Part shown: piece by piece, positions 41,824 through 53,810 of the stretch | How positions within the stretch are numbered: the stretch's first letter is position 1 | Layout: every line of letters starts with the position of its first letter | Assembly (NCBI RefSeq): GCF_000143415.4 | Contig: NW_003314278.1 | Coordinates: forward strand, 2,258,404 to 2,322,403 | Length of the DNA: 64,000 nt | Reading direction: 5' to 3' | From: Selaginella moellendorffii | Lineage: Eukaryota > Streptophyta > Lycopodiopsida > Selaginellales > Selaginellaceae | Notes under the pieces: model-generated | What the model saw: only the letters and a program-made list of their open reading frames with translations | The model's database searches: none | What the model was told of the DNA's origin: nothing | Program-made: the position numbers and the translations under genes

Positions 41824-44527
41824 TGTAGCACACGTGGTTTTTAACCTTTATCCTATGGTGATTTACCATAGGATAACACCACGAAGCGGAACCTAAACCC
41901 TCTTTGTGCCACGTGTCACATGCCACGTGTCCATAGGAACCCGAGGTTCAGGGCCTTGGGCCGTTGAACGAAGGAACAGTGCCAAACTCCCAAGCGTGGA
42001 GCCAAGGAGTGATGGAACCGGACCACGGAGCAACTCCTGAGCATACAGCCCAAAGAGCAAAGGGACAGGGGCTCGGAGCGACTTGGAACAGTCTTGGAGC
42101 AACTAGCATCCTAATGCCAGGACCAGCATGTGAGACACAAAATCCCTAGGCCCCAAAGTGGAGCCGGAAGGGCGCCATGTGGTAGTGGCCAAAGCGAAAG
42201 CCAAACGAGCGTAACACGTTTGGACTAAAAGCTCTGACTGGAAAGGTCGAGAGCGGGAGTGGAACTCCCAGCAAAGTGCTCGAGGAATAAGCACGAAGCG
42301 AGCCATAAGCGAGGCTCTAAAAAGGGACCCGAAAGGACCAACACATGACACATGGAAGAGTCCGAGATGGACCCGAAGTGGAGTCCGATATGGAGTCCAA
42401 GATGGACCCAAAGTGGAGTCCGATATGGAGTCCGAGATGGACCCGAAGTGGAGTCCAATATGGAGTCCGAGATGGACCAAGATGGAGTCCGAGATGGACC
42501 CGAGATGGAGTCCGAGATGGAGTCCGAGATGGACTCGAGATGGACCCAAGATGGAGTCCGAGATGGACCCGAGATGGAGTCCGAGATGGAGTTCGAGAAG
42601 GACCCGAGATGGAGTCCGAGGTCGAGACCGAGACCGGGACCGAGACCGGGACCGAGACCGAGACCAGGACCAAGACCGAGACCGAGGCCAAGGCCTAGAC
42701 CGAGCCCGAGCCCGAGTCCGAGTCCGAGTCCGAGTCCGAGTCCGAGTCCGAGTCCGAGAGGGTGAAAGCCCAAAGCGTTCGTCTCCCAGACCCTAGGGGG
42801 TTTGGTGAGCTCCAAAAGTATAGTAAGGGGGAGGACTGCAGTGGAGCCAGTTTGGCCAGGAAAGGCCAGTTTGGCCCAGGAAGGCCAGACCCTGTGTTGG
42901 GTGAGGAACTGACCACTGGGAAGTCCAAGACTAGAGTGAATACGGACCGACAAGCGGGGTAGCTTGGTGAAGTGTTCAAGAGCCGGCTCTAGTTCCCCCG
43001 GGAGATCGACTGGCCGATGCTCCCAGTCCAAGTGTGGGTGGCACTACCTACTTGGATACCAGGCGTGGCTCAACGGAACCTCGCTTTAAGCCCATGGCTA
43101 GAGCACCCAAGGGCGGAAGGCGGGGAGAGTACCCAGGTGGCTCGCGTAAGGCCACGGTGTTTCGAAATGTTGTCCCAAAGGCCCAGACTGTGGAAAGGAA
43201 GAGGAGCAGTCCTCTGGGGTAGTGACCAAAGACACAGTCATGTGGTGAGGAAGTCCCAGAGGACCATGGGACTTAGTGGTCGGGCCTGTGGGCCTCGATC
43301 CAGTGGCAGTGTTGGCAAACACGGCCAGGGGCAGAAAGGGACTTAGTGGGGACGGACAGAGGGATATTGGGGAAGGCTATTCCCCTTGTTGGTGGGCATC
43401 CTAAGGATGCTAAGGAGTGGATCTGAGACGGCCACTCACGGATGGTTTGCCTAGTCTTGGAGAGCCAAGACTGTGATGCAAGTGGTATTGGACTACCAGT
43501 GTGGCAAAGGTGATTGGGCATGGCCTTAGCGTAATAGGCTGCCATGTCGGTGGTACCTTTGAGTGTCGGTCATGGGATCGGACACGTGGAGCACTTAGAC
43601 CAAATGCAAGTGTTGAGTGGCGTGGATGTCGTTCTCGGGGCTAGCAAGTCCCAAGTCCTGAATTGGACTTATGGAGGTTGTGAATGAGACTCCTCCAAGT
43701 GGTCGGAGGTGTGGTTAAGTGACTAAAGTAGAATGGAAAAATTAGTCACTTACACAGCACGCAAAACGGAGCTAAATGGAGTCTGGCGCTATTTCGGCAT
43801 ACCAGTGGCCTAACGTGAGGATATGGGTACTCCACCAGCTAGCATGGAATGGAACTTGGGCTTAGACCCAAGCCAGACGCAAAACAAGGACAGGCACGCA
43901 AGTGGGAGCTAGACTATGCCTCAGGTTGGTCGGCCATGCCCGACCTACCCACTATCCCTACTATACATTTGGAACCCCCCACAGCCCCTTAGTATCAGGA
44001 GTTAATCTCTGGGATAAGCTCGAAACTAACTAAATATGGAATGTCCTTAGATTGTGAATTTGGACATGGGACGAACACCATTGTGTTCAGGCCGATCTCT
44101 ACATTCCGTAGATATGCTAAATGAGCGAATCTAGACACTTTCCATAAATAGCATTTGGGACCGAAATGAGACTAACACAAAGGGCATGACAGCGAGGGTG
44201 TTTGGCAGACACGGTAAGCTATCATGTAGCAATATTGAGGGACTAGTCTCAATACGCGAGGGTTCTTGTCAAGCCAGTGCAAGACAGAGCAAAAGAGAAC
44301 TAACAAGCCGGGCCGAGTATGCTCAGCTAAATAGACACTTAGAAATTCCTTCCTTATGCTCATCCGGCTAAGTACAGATGCTAAGCCCAGTTTACTAACA
44401 CTTGAATAAGAGGGGCTTATAAAGGGTCCAGCAATACCGACCTCCTGCCATCGTGGCAGTCAGGTAAGAGTGTCCGTAAGGACCGGCCAATAGGTAACTT
44501 TCGATACTCGAAGTCACATTCGCGACA
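41824..44527. mobile_element. Long TG...CA repeat, copy 1 (possible LTR), with extra 1.6 kb
   Basis: Starts TGTAGCACACGTGG and ends CATTCGCGACA. Ends and interior match copies 2 and 3, but about 42145-43757 has no counterpart in them and contains a minisatellite. Immediately to its left, 41810-41823 reads GCTCTGATACAAA; its complement resembles the initiator-Met tRNA primer site TGGTATCAGAGC, so copy 1 could be the 5' LTR of a leftward element now missing most of its interior. No clear open reading frame survives. Confidence 0.55.
42345..42770. repeat. Minisatellite inside repeat copy 1
   Basis: 42345-42610 is built of 12-base units of the type GAGATGGAGTCC and GAGATGGACCCG in mixed order. 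It grades into GAGACCGGGACC units (about 42615-42680) and then a GAGTCC hexamer tract (about 42710-42760). The array is open in several frames on both strands, which creates long spurious Glu-Met-Asp or Leu-Gly proteins; these are not genes. Confidence 0.9.
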
Positions 44528-44794
44528 GGCACCACCTATAGATCCACTGATACTTCTTCCTAATGTTCCTCAAGATCTCAGCCCATCCATAAGAGAACTC
44601 CAGTGGTCTTCCATCATTCCGAGAGGAGGGGATAATGTGAGGTTCAAGCATATAGCTACAATGCCATATACTAATATTAGCGTAATGGGATTTTAGTTGC
44701 TATTAGATTGGTTTCAATCCGGACCACTCGTTCTTATATATAAGCTAGAGTTTTTGGGCTAATTGATATGCACATTTTCTTTATTCCCTTACAT

Positions 44795-44849
<55 letters not shown>

Positions 44850-45254
44850 TACTACATCCTCTCCCTTTCAAAAGATGATAAGTTAGGTGGAATCTAAAGC
44901 TTCTATTAGGGAATTTAAGAGCTACTACAATTTATAAAACATTATTGTAGCAAATAATACATCCCATCTCTAATTTTATTAGTCAATGATCATTCAAGAC
45001 CACTATTAACTTGAACATACTGCCATAAGCAAAATTTGTCTTTGTGTCCTTTTGTTAACATCCAAAATCTGTATTAACTTAGATCATGACTTTCATCCTC
45101 GTTCAACACCACATATGGGAGGTTAGATTTACTCCATTTGTCTTCCACATCCTCCCTATCCCCTCCTTGAAGGAAAAAAAAATCTTGAAGCACTAACATC
45201 ATTTAGACTTATTGTGTTTATCCTCACTCCACCTTTTATATTCAATTTCACTCT
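44528..45254. repeat. Inverted-repeat arm, (AT)n tract and AT-rich spacer
   Basis: 44630-44790 is the inverted counterpart of 39463-39660 (shared text includes GCCATATACTAATATTAGCG and TTTTTGGGCTAATTGATATG). A pure AT dinucleotide run follows at 44799-44845. The remainder is AT-rich with no coding potential. Confidence 0.7.
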
Positions 45255-46267
45255 TGTAACATATATAGTTTTCACCTTTTATTTTATGGTGATTTACCAT
45301 AGGATAACCACGAAGCAAAACATAAACCCTCAATATGCCACATGTTATATGCCATGTGTCATATATCATATGTCCAAGGATAGTGGAGTAGAATCTGAGT
45401 TTTAGAGCCTTAGGCCACTGAATGAAGGAACAAAGCCAAACTTCTAAGCATGGAACTAGGGAGTAAAGGAACTAGAGCACGGTGTGACTCCCAAGTGTAT
45501 AGTCCAAAGAGTGAAAAGATAGGAGCACGGAGTGACTCCCAAGTGTATAGTCCAAAGAGTGAAAAGATAGGAGCACGGAGTGACTCCCAAGTGTATAGTC
45601 CAAAGAGTGAAAAGATAGGAGCACGGAGTGACTTGGAACAGTCTTAGAGCATCCAATATTCCAATGTCAGGACTAATATACAAAACGGAGCCAAATGGAG
45701 TTTAACACTATTTTAGCATACCGTTGACTTAACACGAGAATATGGGTATAGGACAAACTTGAAACTAATTAAATATGGTATAGCACTAGATTGCAAATTT
45801 AGACACGGGGACTAACACCGTTGTGTTTAGGACAATCTATACATTCTATAGATATACCAAATTAGAAGATCTAGACACTTTTTATAAATAGCCAATAAGA
45901 TAAGAATAAGACTAACATAAAGGGTATGATAGCGAGGGTGTTTTGTAGACACGGTAAGTTATCATCTAGCAATATTAAAGGATTAATCTCAATATGTGGG
46001 GGTTCTTGTCATTAGCCAATGTGAAACACAACAAGATAAGAACTTCTTATTAGGCCAAGTATACTTAGCTAATAGCACATAGGAATTCTGTCCTTATGGT
46101 TATTTGGTCTCAATACACTCGAAATGTCCAATTAACTTCACTAGCATAAAAGGAACTAATAAAGGATCTAACAATACTGACCTCCTACCATTGTGGCAAT
46201 GAGGAAAGAATATTCAAAAGGACCAACCGACAAATAATTTTTGATACCCATAATCAGATTTCTGACA
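45255..46267. mobile_element. Long TG...CA repeat, copy 2 (shortened)
   Basis: Begins TGTAACATATATAG and ends TTTCTGACA. Colinear with copy 1 but lacking its 1.6 kb insert and a further 250-base block present in copy 3. It carries the 48-base triplication described separately. No coding sequence. Confidence 0.6.
45476..45635. repeat. 48-base tandem repeat, three units plus a partial fourth
   Basis: Units start at 45476, 45524 and 45572 with GAGCACGG(A/T)GTGACTCC, and a partial unit starts at 45620. The three full units differ at about one position. The other copies of the surrounding repeat have only a single, diverged unit here, so the expansion is recent and local. Confidence 0.9.
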
Positions 46268-48022
46268 CTCTCGCCCTTTTAGGGAAGATTAACATCCTCA
46301 TTAATGCATACTCTAGTCTAGAATATAACCAAGGAAACAACTCTAGAAAAAGTTCACACTTTATGAGAAATGCACCAACTTAAATGCATTAGGCAAATGC
46401 GCTACTAACTCAAACACTTTCTAGCTATCGCTAACAAAGAAATGACTAATGGAGTTAACCACACTTACTACTTTAAATGTCACCTAACTTACAAAAGTGT
46501 GATACACCCCTACCTAGAAAAGATATAGATAAAGAAGTTAAAGGCCCCAACCCTCATGAGCAAAGAAACCAAACCCATTAGTAAAGTTTAGATAAACTAT
46601 TGTAAATAGGCAGGTAAAGTTATTTATACAGTCACACCTGTTTTAAATGAAATAAAAAACATTGAGAGAAAGGCAAATGATGTGACCAATCGATAGTAAC
46701 TACCTCATGACTAAAGATTTCATCATACACACAAAGTGCTAAAGCAATTCTACCTTTACTGGCCCAAACCCAAAGATGAAAAAATGGACAATATCAAAGT
46801 CATAGATAATGATATCTTAGAGACTTAATTATCAGTGAATAAATCTTAAATTACGACACAAAATTATTCCAAATAAGTTATCATCTGATAAACTAGTATT
46901 AGAGTACAAGAACCACCAAAATCATCATATGTGGAAAATATAGGATTCACCATCTAACAAAATTCAATAGTAAGTGTTATAAAAAACACTTAATGATAGA
47001 TCCTAATTATCAAAAATTGTAGATAGTATGCCAAACAACTTACGAAAAATAACTCAAAGAACACAAAGTATTATTAACTATCAAGTAAAATGCTCACAAA
47101 TGTATTATCCAAAGGAAATAACATTTAAATCTATTAGAACTAATTTGAGTAACAATCAACAGAACAAAATAAATTTTGCAAAGCAAATAAACATTTGTTC
47201 ATGCTAACCATCATACTAACCAATTTAAATAGATCCTAGTCAATAATATAAAGGAACTTGAGTTGCTTAAACAGGTGTCAACAATTCTACCAATATCTCA
47301 AACCTATAATACCAATCTAGAGCAATATCTCAAACCCAAGAGATCAATCTAGAGTGGACCACAAAGAACATGTGGTATTGTAAAAAGCTAAAAGCTATAA
47401 AAGAGAACACTAACTATCATGAAAAATCATCAATCATCATATCAATAAAGAGATGTAGAATCATCATTAAAGAAGGAATCCACCATCCCGAAGAACAACA
47501 AATCACACTATATCAATAATAATCAAGCAAAATCTTTTGAAAAGGATAATCAACTATTCTAAATGATAGTCAATCATCACTAATAATTGCTAGATGCAAA
47601 TACTAATTTCAACATCGAAGCTAATAAGCCAAAATGCCTTCTTTAATAACTTTTAACAAATGGAATAATGAGCATGACAACTTAAGAAACCAAAAGTTCG
47701 AAGAAACCTATAGCAAAGTTTTGCCTAATAATGATCATAAGTCTTGCATAAACTAATATCAATGCAAAAGAAAAAATCATAGTACAACTCATAATAACAT
47801 TTCTAACACATCCATAAGCAAACTTTATAATGTTAAAACTAATGAAGAGCATATTTGCATCAATCCAAAAGCTAAACACAATGAAACTATACTCAACAAG
47901 TGATCACGAAATGATCCTTTATGAATCCATATTTTATAGAAACATGGAAAAGCACAAACCAAATGACTACTCAAATCCAATTGAATTGCAATAAAGTCAT
48001 CCTCTATAATTGGCTTCACTCA
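46268..48022. other. AT-rich sequence between repeat copies 2 and 3
   Basis: Roughly 1.75 kb with no supported gene, RNA or internal repeat. Could be the decayed interior of a retroelement flanked by the two copies, but no gag or pol motif is recognisable. Confidence 0.4.
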
Positions 48023-49132
48023 TGTAGCACATATGGTTTTCACCCTTTATTCTATGATGATTTACCATAAGATAACCACAAAGCAAAACTTAAACCCTCA
48101 ATGTACCATATGTCAAATGCTATATACCACATACCACATATCCAAAAACAACAGAGTGGAACTTAAGTTTCAATACCTTGGGCCACTGAATAAAGAAATG
48201 GAGCTAAACTCTTAAACATGGAGCTAAGGAGTAAAGGAACTAGAGTATGGAGAAACTTCTGAGAGTACAACCCAAAGAGCAAAAGGACAAAAGCACAAAG
48301 TGATTTGGAATAGTCTTAGAGCATCTAACATTCCAATGCTAAGACCAATACACAAAATAGAGCTAAACAGAATTTAGTGCTATTTCAGCATACCGATGAT
48401 CTAACGTGAGGATATAAGTATTCCACCAAGTAGCATGGTGTGGAATTTGGGCTTAGACCCAAACTAGACATAGAACAAGGACAAACATACAAGAAGGGGC
48501 TAAAATATGCCTTAGGTTGGTCAACCATGCCTAACTTACCCACTATCCTTACTATACATCGACTTACCTCCACCCTTAAGGAACACACGCTTTGGGTTTA
48601 AACCCCTAGCCTCCCTTAATACCAAAAGTTAGTCTCTAAAACAAGCTTGAAACTTATTAAATATGGTATGGTGCTTAATTGGTATTGTGTTTAGAACAAT
48701 CTCTACATTCCATAAATATGCCAAATTAGTATATCTAGACATTTTCCATAAATAGCCAATAGGACTGAAATGAGACTAACACAAAAGGCATGATAACGAA
48801 GGTGTTTGATAAACATAGTAAATTATCATTTAGTGATATTAAAAGACTAATCTCAATATCTGGGGGGGTCTTCTCACTAGCTAGTGCAAAATACAATGAG
48901 ACAAGAACTCCTTACTGGGCTAAGTATGCTTAATTAATAGCACATAAGAATTCCATCATTATACTCGTCTAATCTAAATACACTCAAAATGCCTAGTTAA
49001 CTCTATTAGCACAAAAGGGAGTAATAAAGGATCCAGCAATACTAACCTCCTACCGTCGTGGCAATAAGGAAAAAATATCCAAAAGGACTAGCTGACAGGT
49101 AACTTTCGATACACACAATCACATTCGCGACA
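48023..49132. mobile_element. Long TG...CA repeat, copy 3
   Basis: Begins TGTAGCACATATGG and ends CATTCGCGACA. Flanked by ACTCA on the left and ACTCG on the right, a possible five-base target duplication with one change. Highly diverged from copy 1 by transitions (C to T and G to A), as expected for an old methylated element. Confidence 0.6.
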
Positions 49133-51207
49133 ACTCGACTATCGCATTTATTCAACCTTATTACATTAAGGATAAATATTTCATTCGGACTTGTTATACT
49201 TATCATCACTCCACAATCCATATTTTTCATCCTCACTCCACTATTGTATTCACTTGTTCTCATTGTATTATTGAGGTCAGACTCCTATCCATCACCTCTA
49301 CCCCCTCCTTCTAAAAAAAAGTTTGAAATATCAGAGTAAAGAGGAAAAAAATGGAAACAATTAAGAAAAATATTATGAGAGAAAAAAAGTGGATTAAAAA
49401 ATATTGAAAAAGGAATTTTCAATAGCTATCAAATTGGAAATAGAAAAAGGACATAGGTTTAAAGCTTAGAAAACATGGGACTTCCTGTCATAAAATATTA
49501 CACAATTAACTTGAAACTTTGGCTAAAGTGACTCAACCCTTAGAATATTAAAATATTCAACACCAGAACTGATCAAAGGCTCTAGCAAGGAAACAAAAAC
49601 AAAATTCTCAACTTCATATATACATTTAACATTTAAATTAGTATGAAGAAGACAGAAAGCATTTAACTCAACACCAAACTGAGAATGAGAATCATAAGAG
49701 TCATAAATAATTGATATGACAAAAGAAAGAAATATTGTAGATAAGGAAAGAACACGAATAACATAAGAAGGGGGCTAAAGTTGATAAATAAGGAAATGTT
49801 AAGAAAGATCAAAAGGTAAAGAAAAAGGATCAAATAATAGGTTGAAGGATTGATATTTACCATATGAAATTTTTAACTTGTCTCAAAAACTATCTCTATA
49901 ATAATGAAACTCATCAATTCTAGAATCCATTTGAGCTCATGAATATCATCTTTCCATAAACTCAATATTTGAACATTCTCTAAAAGTTGGATTTTGTCAC
50001 TCATAACTCACAATTCAATATCACAATTACACTCCATATCAAAGGGAAATAACAGAATATTGAGAACAATATAAACTGTATAATCATGTCCCACAAACAG
50101 CAACACACTAAGGATGGGTGTAATGAAGATCAAAAGGGAGAGAACAAAGGATAAGAATAAAAACACAACCCCAAACACTGAGCAAAACATTACTAAAAAA
50201 CTTTGCCCTCCAAAAACAATTGTAATATCCCTCACCTTTACCAATATGAGTGCTCTACTTATATACAAGAATGAATGGATTATATTCAATCCCAAATAGA
50301 TAGTTTATAAGTACTATAATTAGCATATTATCAAGGTAGGGTATATACATACATATATATACACATACATTTATAGACATTACACAACCATATAAGATAT
50401 TTAGTAATATAAAAATATTTAGTTGTAGATTAAGTTAAAAGCTGGACCAAACTAACTTATTCAATTGAACATAATGGACTCCTATATATTTTACTAACTA
50501 AAACCCTAATCAAGAATATTTTATTTAAATTGACTATAAGAGTTAATTATAAAAAAATGTGTGTCTATATTTAATTAGGTGCAAAATTTCATGAATTATG
50601 TGGTTGTGAGGAAACTTTGAAGCTTTTTTGTGTGCGCCTAATGTGAACAACTATGTTTATAGTAATTTTAATATTGCTACATTTATAAATAACTTTTCTA
50701 CTTGTTTTTGGTCATAAAGTTTTTTTAATTTTTAAAATATTTTTATAGATGTTAAAAATGTTTTTTATAAATGCTAAAAAGAAATAACAGAAAAGTGAAA
50801 TAAATATAAATATTTAAGAGATGTTTATTTAGTGTAATATAAACATAATCTCCAAACTGAAATGGAAAAATAAATGCCCAAACTATGTATATGCCATGCT
50901 CATCATATGAATACTGAACATTAAAAAATTACTAACATATGCCTGAAAAAAGCACCAAACACTTAAAATTGTTAAAAGGAGAAAGCAGTGATGCCCAATG
51001 ATATATAATGCATTGAACTTTAAGGATTACATTGAGAAGATGAGTTGTTTGATGTGTCATGTTTTTACAAAGAATCCAACAGAAGTTTTTTTAGAGTGAT
51101 TCCAGCGACATCTTACTTCCAGAGCTGCTGCTTTTTGGATAATGTAGCCGAGATCTCACAGAAAATTGCGTGCTCGAGCAATTGAGACCCACTCGACAAT
51201 GAGAGCG
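49133..51207. other. AT-rich right part of the repeat island
   Basis: About 2 kb without a supported gene. Open stretches on the minus strand (for example 50008-50295) are hydrophobic low-complexity products of AT-rich DNA. GC-rich coding sequence resumes abruptly at about 51100. Confidence 0.4.
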
Positions 51208-53385
51208 TCAGAGCTTCGTTGCAGTCTTGTACAATTCCTGATTTTGATTTCTCCTTAGAGCCTTGTAAACCTCCGGCTCGACCCCATCAATGACAAACAA
51301 GTTAGCAAGCAAAACATAAGCACAGTTCCCTCCAAGACGGCTCCCACACTTTGGGAGCAAACTTAATATCTCACCGGCTGCTCTCGTGCCTCGCTCCACC
51401 TGCTTGTGACTCTTGCAAGCCCCAAGCAGTGAGGTCCACTCCAACACGTCCGGAACCACAGGCATTGTAAGGATGAGTTCTTCTGCCTCAGCCAAGTAGC
51501 CCGATCGAGCAAGAGCGTCGACCATGGAGCTGTAGTGGTGCTTCTCTGGAACGATCCCAAAATCCATTTGCATCGACACAAAACAGCACCGGCTCGCGTA
51601 AACTCTCCCGTGGTGGCAGCAAACCCCGAGCACGGCCGAGAAGCAGGCATCGTCCGGTCGAGCGTCCCCGACTTTCATCTCCTCGAACAGATTCAGAGCC
51701 TCGCTCGAGTGTCCTTTGATTACAAAGCTCGCCAGCATTGCTCCCCACAGCACCGTGTCCCTCTCGGGCATGCGATCAAACAGCTTCTTTGCTCGAGCGA
51801 CGAACCCGCTTTGGGCATACGCGGCCAGCATCACCGTCCACGACACCAGGTCCTGCTGCGGCATCACCGTCTCGAACAAAGCTCTCGCCTGGCTCAAGTC
51901 GCCGAGCTCGCTGTACGCGGCCAGCATCACATTCCACGAGAACATATCCCTCTGGGGCATCTCGTCGAACATATGCTTGACCTCGTCGATATGCCCGCTC
52001 CGGGCATACGCGTCCTCCATAGCCGTCCAGGACACCAAGTTCTTCTCCGGCATGGAGTCAAACACCATCTTCGTCTTCGTGACATGCCCAGACACGGCAT
52101 ATCCGGTCAGCATGGCCGTCCAGGACACGATGTTCCGCTGTGGCATCGCGTCAAAGATGGCCTTCGCTTGCTCGACATGCCCGTTTTGAGCATACGCCGT
52201 GAGCATCGCGTTCCATGTCACAATGTCTCTTGTGTCGAGCCCGTCAAAGGCTCGCCTGGCCTTTGCCACATCCCCCGTGAGCGCGTGAAGCGAGATCAAA
52301 GTGCTCCACGAAACCACGTTGTGCTGCGGCATCCGGTGGAAGAGCTTCTTTGCTTGATCCACCAACTCATTCCTCGCGAGCGCGCCCAAGAGCTCGTTCC
52401 ACGAGCCTAAGTTCCTCTCCGGCATGTCAGCGAAGGTCTTCCTGGCCTCGGCGAGGTGACCGTTCTCGACGTAGGCCGAGAGCATCGCGTTCCAGGAGAT
52501 GAGGTTTCTCTGTGGCATGGAATCGAAGACTCGCTTCGCGTCCTCGAGATGGCCATTTTGCGAGTAGACCGACAGCAGCGCTGTCCAGGCGACGAGATCT
52601 CTGTGTGGCAGCTCTTGGAACATTTTCTGTGCGTCTTTGAGCCGGTTCTGGTGAGAGTAAACGACGAGGATCGCCGTGGCTGCGATGAGATCCCACTGAG
52701 GCATCTGGTTGTAGACAGCAATCGCAAGATCCAAATGCGCGTTTTGGGCATATGCTGAAAGCATTGTGTTCCACGTTATGAGATCTCTAAGAGGCATTTC
52801 ATCGAATATAATCTTTGCGCCTTTCACGTTTCCGTTTTTTCCAAAAGCGTCCAAGATCGTGCTCCACGATACGAGGTTCTTCTGCGGCATACGATCAAAC
52901 GCCTGCTTGGTTTTGGAAAGATGCCCATTTTGGGCATACACAACTACGAGTGCGTTCCAAGAGATGAGATCCCACTGCGGCATTGACTCGAGCATCACTT
53001 CCACCTCGTCGATCTTCCCCCTGCGAGCATAGGCCGCGAGCATCGCGTTCCACGACGAGAGCACCTTGCAGGGAAACGGCATGGAATCGAAGAAGCTCCG
53101 GGCCTCTTGGAGGCTGCCGGTGCGCGTGTAGGCGCCAAGCATGAGCTGCCATGAGAAATCGTCCCTCTCCCACGCCGCGATGCCATCGAAGACCTCCCGC
53201 GCGCGCTTGCTGCTGCCGCATCTGCCATACATCTCGATCAGCCGGTTGCGCACGAAGCACACAGCGTAGAGCTGCGGCTGCTGCTCCTGGATGACGAGAT
53301 GGACGTCCTCCGCCATAGCCAGCGTCGCGCAAGCTTGGATTCGCTCGTAGCAGTCGCTCACAGTCTGGAAGAGGAAGACGATCAT
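51208..53385 (-). CDS. PPR protein, PLS class with a long S-type tract and E-like end
   Basis: Intronless, 725 residues, ATG at 53385. After an N-terminal region with a FVRNRLIEMYGRCGSSKRAR unit, about 17 repeats of 31 residues run without a break, each like LISWNALVVVYAQNGHLSK...FDRMPQKN. The C-terminus (LEWTSLLGACKSHKQVERGT, CAYVLLANLFVIDG) is of the E1/E2 type; no DYW domain. Role expected: recognition of an organellar RNA, with an editing enzyme acting in trans. It is the same architectural group as the 15.5-kb and 23-kb genes. The start codon lies only 35 bases from a dense TTGAC array. Confidence 0.92.
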   Translation of the reverse strand: MIVFLFQTVSDCYERIQACATLAMAEDVHLVIQEQQPQLYAVCFVRNRLIEMYGRCGSSKRAREVFDGIAAWERDDFSWQLMLGAYTRTGSLQEARSFFDSMPFPCKVLSSWNAMLAAYARRGKIDEVEVMLESMPQWDLISWNALVVVYAQNGHLSKTKQAFDRMPQKNLVSWSTILDAFGKNGNVKGAKIIFDEMPLRDLITWNTMLSAYAQNAHLDLAIAVYNQMPQWDLIAATAILVVYSHQNRLKDAQKMFQELPHRDLVAWTALLSVYSQNGHLEDAKRVFDSMPQRNLISWNAMLSAYVENGHLAEARKTFADMPERNLGSWNELLGALARNELVDQAKKLFHRMPQHNVVSWSTLISLHALTGDVAKARRAFDGLDTRDIVTWNAMLTAYAQNGHVEQAKAIFDAMPQRNIVSWTAMLTGYAVSGHVTKTKMVFDSMPEKNLVSWTAMEDAYARSGHIDEVKHMFDEMPQRDMFSWNVMLAAYSELGDLSQARALFETVMPQQDLVSWTVMLAAYAQSGFVARAKKLFDRMPERDTVLWGAMLASFVIKGHSSEALNLFEEMKVGDARPDDACFSAVLGVCCHHGRVYASRCCFVSMQMDFGIVPEKHHYSSMVDALARSGYLAEAEELILTMPVVPDVLEWTSLLGACKSHKQVERGTRAAGEILSLLPKCGSRLGGNCAYVLLANLFVIDGVEPEVYKALRRNQNQELYKTATKL

Positions 53386-53400
53386 TTGACTGGCAATGTG

Positions 53401-53690
53401 TCAAAGTGAATATTGTAATTTGACTCCGCCAGCTGGCCAACCGCTAGTTAAACATTGACTAGCATTGACTAGATAACTCGGCCGCCGATAAACATTGACT
53501 AGCATTGGCTTTGACATGGCACTAGAGCTGGCTAAACATTGACTAGCTAAACATGACGAACATTGACTAGATACTCTAGAAACTGGACCGTTGACTAAAT
53601 ATTGACTAGCATTGACTACATACTGTGCCACCGTTGACTATAGCTGTTGCTAGATAGTGCTTTGACTCGGCCACCGTTGACTAGAACTGA
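53401..53690. promoter_or_regulatory. Array of 13 TTGAC (W-box core) motifs upstream of the PPR gene
   Basis: TTGAC begins at 53420, 53455, 53465, 53495, 53511, 53539, 53563, 53591, 53602, 53612, 53634, 53662 and 53677, all on the plus strand; 12 of 13 read TTGACT. Many lie in a CATTGACTAG or CCGTTGACTA context, so the array probably grew as a degenerate short repeat. TTGAC(C/T) is the binding core of WRKY factors. Confidence 0.75.
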
Positions 53691-53810
53691 CTAAAGATAG
53701 AGAGCACTCGCTACAAACAATGTACAATTTCGCCGTTCTCCTCCTCTCTCGTCCTTGGTCGCGGGGAAGAAGCCAGTCTCACGCAGAGATCTCCAACTCG
53801 AGAGAGCGCG

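Noticed and set aside
42225..43031. Leu-Gly and Asp-Ser repeat proteins in several frames
   Set aside because: Products of the minisatellite, open in many frames because unit lengths are multiples of three.
45476..45635. Direct repeats considered as a CRISPR-like array
   Set aside because: The 48-base units are contiguous with no unique spacers, in a plant nuclear context.
50008..50295. Hydrophobic minus-strand frame of 95 codons
   Set aside because: AT-rich DNA commonly gives Phe/Leu/Ile-rich frames; no start context or family.
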